Source: Citrobacter sp. Cu233 (GTDB lineage Bacteria > Pseudomonadota > Gammaproteobacteria > Enterobacterales > Enterobacteriaceae). Taken from it: a DNA stretch of 64,000 nt. Positions 58,512 through 64,000 of this stretch are shown piece after piece (position 1 is the first letter of the stretch; the number at the start of each line of letters is the position of its first letter). A program made the position numbers and the translations under genes. The DNA lies in contig NZ_JAOWIF010000033.1 in the NCBI RefSeq assembly GCF_030332225.1, positions 1 to 64,000 on the forward strand, given 5' to 3'. Under the pieces are notes generated by a model. That model did no database searches. It was not told the origin of the DNA and saw nothing but the letters and a program-made list of their open reading frames with translations.

Positions 58512-58549
58512 ATCATATACACTTCTCAGAATAAAGCAAACGTTTCCGT
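58512..58549 (-). promoter_or_regulatory. codBA promoter with PurR operator
   Basis: On the minus strand -35 TTGCTT (58534-58539) and -10 TATGAT (58512-58517) lie 16 bases apart. A PurR box at 58534-58549 (AAGCAAACGTTTCCGT on the plus strand) agrees with ACGCAAACGTTTGCGT in 14 of 16 positions and covers the -35. PurR repression of codBA is established in E. coli. Confidence 0.85.
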
Positions 58550-58752
58550 CTGTTTTTTCTTTGTTGTTATTCATGGCGTTGATGTGTTGGAGGGGGGCCT
58601 GCTGACTTTTCTCGCTGATGATGATGTGGGCTGTTCTCCTCCTCCAGTAATTCAACGCTTGTGCGTCAATTCCCGAACAAGTTTAGGTGATGACATTGAG
58701 CTGCCAGCGGTTTTCAAAAAACGGGTCAGGAACTACTTAGCAGGGAAATATC

Positions 58753-58792
58753 GGCTCCCCATCCATCAGCGTGAAGCTGTAGCAGGGGAGCC
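58753..58792 (-). terminator. Hairpin after gltBD
   Basis: GGCTCCCC and GGGGAGCC pair around an inner CAGC/GCTG stem, 12 bases past the gltD stop. Only a short AT-rich tail follows, so it may be a leaky terminator. The rest of 58550-58752 has no gene I can support; see the rejected reading frame. Confidence 0.55.
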
Positions 58793-58803
58793 AGAAGGCC
58801 TTA

Positions 58804-60234
<1,431 letters not shown>

Positions 60235-63200
60235 TTACTGCGCCTGCACACGCAGCTCAGCTGCGCTACGACTACGGTGACCCAACAGTGCTTTCACATC
60301 ACTGGACTTTGGTTTTACCAGCGCGAATTTCGCTGAGAACGCTGGCCAGTTCGCCAGGATCTCTTCGCCGTGCGAAGAGCCGGTATGCTGTACGTGTTCG
60401 GTAATTAAACCGCGCAGATGCTCTTCGTGGATAGCCAAAGAGTCCACGTTCAATACTTCAACCAGTTCAGGGTTCACGCGTTTGCGGAATTCGCCATCTT
60501 CGTCCAGTACGTAGGCAAAGCCACCTGTCATACCTGCACCGAAGTTAACGCCAGTTTTCCCAAGAATACAGACGATGCCGCCAGTCATATATTCACAGCC
60601 GTTATCGCCAATACCTTCAACCACGGTGATAGCCCCGGAGTTACGTACCGCAAAGCGCTCACCCGCACGACCCGCGGCGAACAGACGGCCACCGGTGGCA
60701 CCATACAGGCAGGTGTTGCCGATGATGCTCGCTTCGTGGCTACGGAATGCGGAACCCACCGGAGGACGCACCGCCAGCAAACCACCCGCCATGCCTTTAC
60801 CGACATAGTCGTTGGCATCGCCAGTGAGGTACAGTTCTACGCCGCCCGCATTCCATACGCCGAAGCTCTGGCCTGCGGTACCGCTGAAGTGCGCTTTGAT
60901 CGGGTCAGACGCCAGCCCCTGATCGCCGTGAGTCTGGGCAATATAACCTGATAACGACGCGCCAACTGAACGGTCGGTATTACGAATATCAAACCAGAAG
61001 GTTTTGCTCTGGCGCTCATCGACAAACGGTTTTGCCTGTTGCAGTAATTGCGCATTCAGCACACCGTTATCAAATGGCGGGTTGTTCTCGGTGCAGAACA
61101 GCGCTTTGCCGGGATGCGGCTCGGCGGTTTCCAGCAAGTGAGACAGTTCCAGCTTCTGCTGTTTGGCGGTAAATCCTTCCAGCTCTTTCAGCAGATCGGT
61201 GCGGCCAATCAGATCCACCAGACGCTTCACGCCCAGCTGTGCCATCAGCTCTCGAACTTCACGGGCAATAAATTCAAAGTAGTTGGTCACTTTAAACGGC
61301 AGGCCGTGATAGTGATTCTTACGCAGTTTGTCGTCCTGCGTTGCCACACCGGTTGCGCAGTTGTTCAGGTGGCAAATACGCAGGTATTTACAACCGAGCG
61401 CGACCATTGGGCCGGTACCGAAGCCAAAACTTTCTGCACCGAGGATTGCCGCTTTGATGATGTCGACACCGGTTTTCAGACCGCCATCGACCTGTAAACG
61501 GATCTTATGACGCAGGCCATTAGCGACCAGTGCCTGTTGAGTTTCCACCAGGCCCAGCTCCCACGGACAACCCGCGTATTTCACCGATGACAGCGGGCTT
61601 GCGCCGGTGCCGCCATCGTAACCCGCGATGGTGATCAGATCCGCATAGGCTTTCGCCACACCAGTGGCAATGGTGCCGACGCCGGGTTCGGAAACCAGTT
61701 TGACGGAAATCATGGCTTTTGGGTTGACCTGTTTCAGGTCGAAAATCAGCTGCGCTAAGTCCTCGATAGAGTAAATATCGTGGTGCGGCGGCGGGGAGAT
61801 CAACGTCACGCCCGGCACCGAATAGCGCAGTTTGGCGATATACGGAGTGACTTTATCACCCGGTAACTGACCGCCTTCGCCAGGCTTCGCGCCCTGAGCG
61901 ACTTTAATCTGGATAACATCGGCGTTGACCAGGTATGCCGGGGTCACACCGAAGCGACCAGATGCGACCTGCTTAATGCGTGACACTTTATTCGTGCCAT
62001 AGCGCGCCGGATCTTCACCACCTTCGCCGGAGTTGGAGTTACCGCCGATGCTGTTCATTGCTTCAGCCAGCGCTTCGTGTGCTTCCGGGCTTAATGCGCC
62101 GATAGACATGGCTGCGGTATCAAAGCGTTTAAACAGCTCGGTTGCGGGTTCTACCTCGTCAATGCTTACGGCTTCATCACCAGGCGTGATCGCCAGCAGA
62201 TCGCGCAGCGTGGCTGCCGGGCGCTCATTCACCAGCTTTGCATATTCCTGATAGTCGCTGTACTCGCCACTCTGTACCGCCTGTTGCAGTGTGCGCACAA
62301 CGTCAGGGTTGTAGGCGTGATACTCACCGCCATGAACGTACTTCAGCAACCCGCCCTGGCTAATGGGTTTGCGTGCCAGCCAGGCATGTTTGGAGAGGTT
62401 TAGCAGATCCTGCTGGAAGTCAGTAAAACCTGCGCCACTGATGCGGCTAACCACGCCCTGGAAACACAGCGCAACGACATCGTCGTGGAGGCCAACGGCT
62501 TCGAACAGCTTGGAGCAGCGGTAAGAGGCGATGGTCGAAATGCCCATTTTGGACATGATTTTGTACAGACCTTTATTGATGCCGTTACGGTAGTTCTGCA
62601 TCACGGTCCGGTAATCTTTGGCGATCGCCTGGGTATCGATCAGACGTCCCAGCGTTTCATAGGCGAGATACGGATAAATGGCCGTCGCGCCAAAGCCCAG
62701 CAGCACAGCAAAATGGTGGGGATCGCGGGCGCTTGCGGTTTCGACGATGATGTTGGCATCGCAACGCAGGTTTTGTTCTACCAGACGGGTTTGTACCGCC
62801 CCGACAGCCATGGGGGCAGGAACCGGTAAGCGGTTCTTCGCGATGTTACGGTCGGAGAGCACCAGCAGTACCGTGCCGTTACGCACCATCTGTTCAGCTT
62901 TATCGCACAGGGCTTTGACCGTTTCTTCCAGCGTGGTTTCAGTCACGTCGAAGGTGATATCCAGCCGGTCGGCGCGATAGTGCTCTTCTTTCATGGTGGT
63001 GAGCTGGGTGAAATCGGAGTACAGCAGAATCGGCGATTTGAAGCTCAAGCGGTGTGCCTGGCCTTCTGCCTCGCAAAAGACGTTCATCTCACGACCAATG
63101 CTGGTGGCCAGTGACATGACGTGTGCCTCACGCAACGGATCGATAGGCGGGTTTGTGACCTGTGCGAACTGTTGACGGAAGTAGTCATAAATAATGCGCG

Positions 63201-64000
63201 GCTGGCTGGAGAGCACGGCAAACGGGGTGTCATCACCCATTGATCCAACGGCTTCCTGGCCGTTCTCTCCCAGTACCCGAATGACGGAGTCCAGCTCTTC
63301 AGCGCTGTAGTTAAACTGTTTCTGGTAGCTGGCGAGGGTATCATCGTCCAGTTCGCGGCTGCCGACTTGATCGTCTGGCAGATCTTCAAACGGCACCAAA
63401 CGGCGGACGTTCTTCTCCATCCACTCTTTATACGGGTGGCGGCTTTTCAGATCGTCATCAGTTTCGGCGGAATGCAGAATGCGCCCGCTGCGGGTATCAA
63501 TAACCATCAGTTCGCCCGGGCCGACGCGACCTTTCTCGACCACTTCATCCGGCTGATAATCCCAGATCCCAACTTCAGAAGCGCAGGTGATGAGCTTGTC
63601 TTTGGTGATGACATAGCGCGCCGGGCGCAGGCCGTTACGATCAAGGTTACAGGCGGCAAAACGACCGTCTGACATGACAATACCTGCCGGGCCGTCCCAT
63701 GGCTCCATGTGCATGGAGTTAAAATCAAAGAACGCGCGCAGTTCCGGGTCCATGTCCGGGTTGTTCTGCCAGGCTGGCGGTACCAGCAGGCGCATAGCAC
63801 GGATAATGTCCATGCCCCCCGCCAGCAGCAGTTCCAGCATGTTATCCATGGAACTGGAGTCGGAACCGGTTTCGTTGACGAACGGCGCGGCATCGTGCAG
63901 ATCCGGGATCAGCGGCGTCTGGAATTTATAGGTACGCGCACGCGCCCACTGGCGGTTACCGGTGATGGTGTTGATTTCACCGTTGTGTGCCAGGTAGCGG
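60235..64000 (-). CDS. gltB: Glutamate synthase large subunit, 5' part missing
   Basis: Alpha subunit of GOGAT, making two glutamates from glutamine and 2-oxoglutarate. The frame is open to the window edge; about 1254 residues are visible of roughly 1486, so about 230 N-terminal residues with the catalytic Cys of the glutaminase domain lie outside. Seen here: remainder of the amidotransferase domain ([12 protein letters not shown] at the edge), central domain, FMN-binding synthase domain with [11 protein letters not shown] and [11 protein letters not shown], 3Fe-4S cysteines in [15 protein letters not shown], and the C-terminal beta-helix of glycine repeats. Confidence 0.97.
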   Translation of the reverse strand, partial: RYLAHNGEINTITGNRQWARARTYKFQTPLIPDLHDAAPFVNETGSDSSSMDNMLELLLAGGMDIIRAMRLLVPPAWQNNPDMDPELRAFFDFNSMHMEPWDGPAGIVMSDGRFAACNLDRNGLRPARYVITKDKLITCASEVGIWDYQPDEVVEKGRVGPGELMVIDTRSGRILHSAETDDDLKSRHPYKEWMEKNVRRLVPFEDLPDDQVGSRELDDDTLASYQKQFNYSAEELDSVIRVLGENGQEAVGSMGDDTPFAVLSSQPRIIYDYFRQQFAQVTNPPIDPLREAHVMSLATSIGREMNVFCEAEGQAHRLSFKSPILLYSDFTQLTTMKEEHYRADRLDITFDVTETTLEETVKALCDKAEQMVRNGTVLLVLSDRNIAKNRLPVPAPMAVGAVQTRLVEQNLRCDANIIVETASARDPHHFAVLLGFGATAIYPYLAYETLGRLIDTQAIAKDYRTVMQNYRNGINKGLYKIMSKMGISTIASYRCSKLFEAVGLHDDVVALCFQGVVSRISGAGFTDFQQDLLNLSKHAWLARKPISQGGLLKYVHGGEYHAYNPDVVRTLQQAVQSGEYSDYQEYAKLVNERPAATLRDLLAITPGDEAVSIDEVEPATELFKRFDTAAMSIGALSPEAHEALAEAMNSIGGNSNSGEGGEDPARYGTNKVSRIKQVASGRFGVTPAYLVNADVIQIKVAQGAKPGEGGQLPGDKVTPYIAKLRYSVPGVTLISPPPHHDIYSIEDLAQLIFDLKQVNPKAMISVKLVSEPGVGTIATGVAKAYADLITIAGYDGGTGASPLSSVKYAGCPWELGLVETQQALVANGLRHKIRLQVDGGLKTGVDIIKAAILGAESFGFGTGPMVALGCKYLRICHLNNCATGVATQDDKLRKNHYHGLPFKVTNYFEFIAREVRELMAQLGVKRLVDLIGRTDLLKELEGFTAKQQKLELSHLLETAEPHPGKALFCTENNPPFDNGVLNAQLLQQAKPFVDERQSKTFWFDIRNTDRSVGASLSGYIAQTHGDQGLASDPIKAHFSGTAGQSFGVWNAGGVELYLTGDANDYVGKGMAGGLLAVRPPVGSAFRSHEASIIGNTCLYGATGGRLFAAGRAGERFAVRNSGAITVVEGIGDNGCEYMTGGIVCILGKTGVNFGAGMTGGFAYVLDEDGEFRKRVNPELVEVLNVDSLAIHEEHLRGLITEHVQHTGSSHGEEILANWPAFSAKFALVKPKSSDVKALLGHRSRSAAELRVQAQ

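Noticed and set aside
58476-58655. 60-residue N-terminal extension of codB
   Set aside because: It would translate through the PurR box and promoter; the GTG with a strong ribosome site gives the family length.

Overview
This is a contiguous piece of an Enterobacteriaceae chromosome. It carries the backbone from the distal end of an rRNA operon to gltB in the order known from Escherichia and Salmonella. Fis, MreB, S9, L13 and SspA look identical or nearly identical to the E. coli proteins. Three placements separate it from E. coli K-12: msrPQ lies between accB and acuI, codBA lies between the sialic acid operon and gltBD, and a carbonic anhydrase relic lies between dusB and prmA. The first two are Salmonella/Citrobacter-like. 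The intact yhdWXYZ operon argues for Citrobacter or a close relative. That assignment is inference from gene order; no marker comparison was possible.

Layout. 1-340: 3' end of a 5S rRNA gene and two rrn-type terminators. 341-5177 (minus): yhdWXYZ amino-acid ABC importer with a sigma-54-type promoter, then lipoprotein gene yhdV. 5448-12027: acrEF efflux genes with divergent regulator acrS, yhdU, and the orphan adenine methyltransferase yhdJ. 12070-18678 (minus): dusB-fis, a decayed alpha-carbonic anhydrase, yhdT-panF-prmA, accBC. 19071-21769 (minus): msrPQ and acuI. 21995-34351 (plus): csrD, mreBCD-maf-rng, yhdP, tldD. 34443-38673: aaeR and divergent aaeXAB. 38792-44784: yhcO, yhcN, argR, mdh, degS, degQ, zapG. 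44977-50032: zapE, rplM-rpsI, sspAB, dcuD. 50393-55887 (plus): nanR and nanATEK-nanQ. 55955 to the window end (minus): codBA, gltD and gltB (5' part outside the window).

How it fits together. Several units serve nitrogen acquisition: yhdWXYZ imports amino acids behind a sigma-54 promoter, codBA takes up and deaminates cytosine behind a PurR-type operator, nan genes degrade sialic acid, and gltBD assimilates ammonia. A second theme is envelope and cell shape (mreBCD, yhdP, degS/degQ, zapG, zapE, acrEF, aaeXAB, msrPQ). A third is core information processing (5S, fis, dusB, prmA, rplM-rpsI, rng, sspAB, csrD).

No insertion sequence, prophage, CRISPR array, tRNA gene or defence island was found. 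I did not find a credible undescribed system. The most interesting items are cis-regulatory sites and small relics, listed as findings with modest scores.
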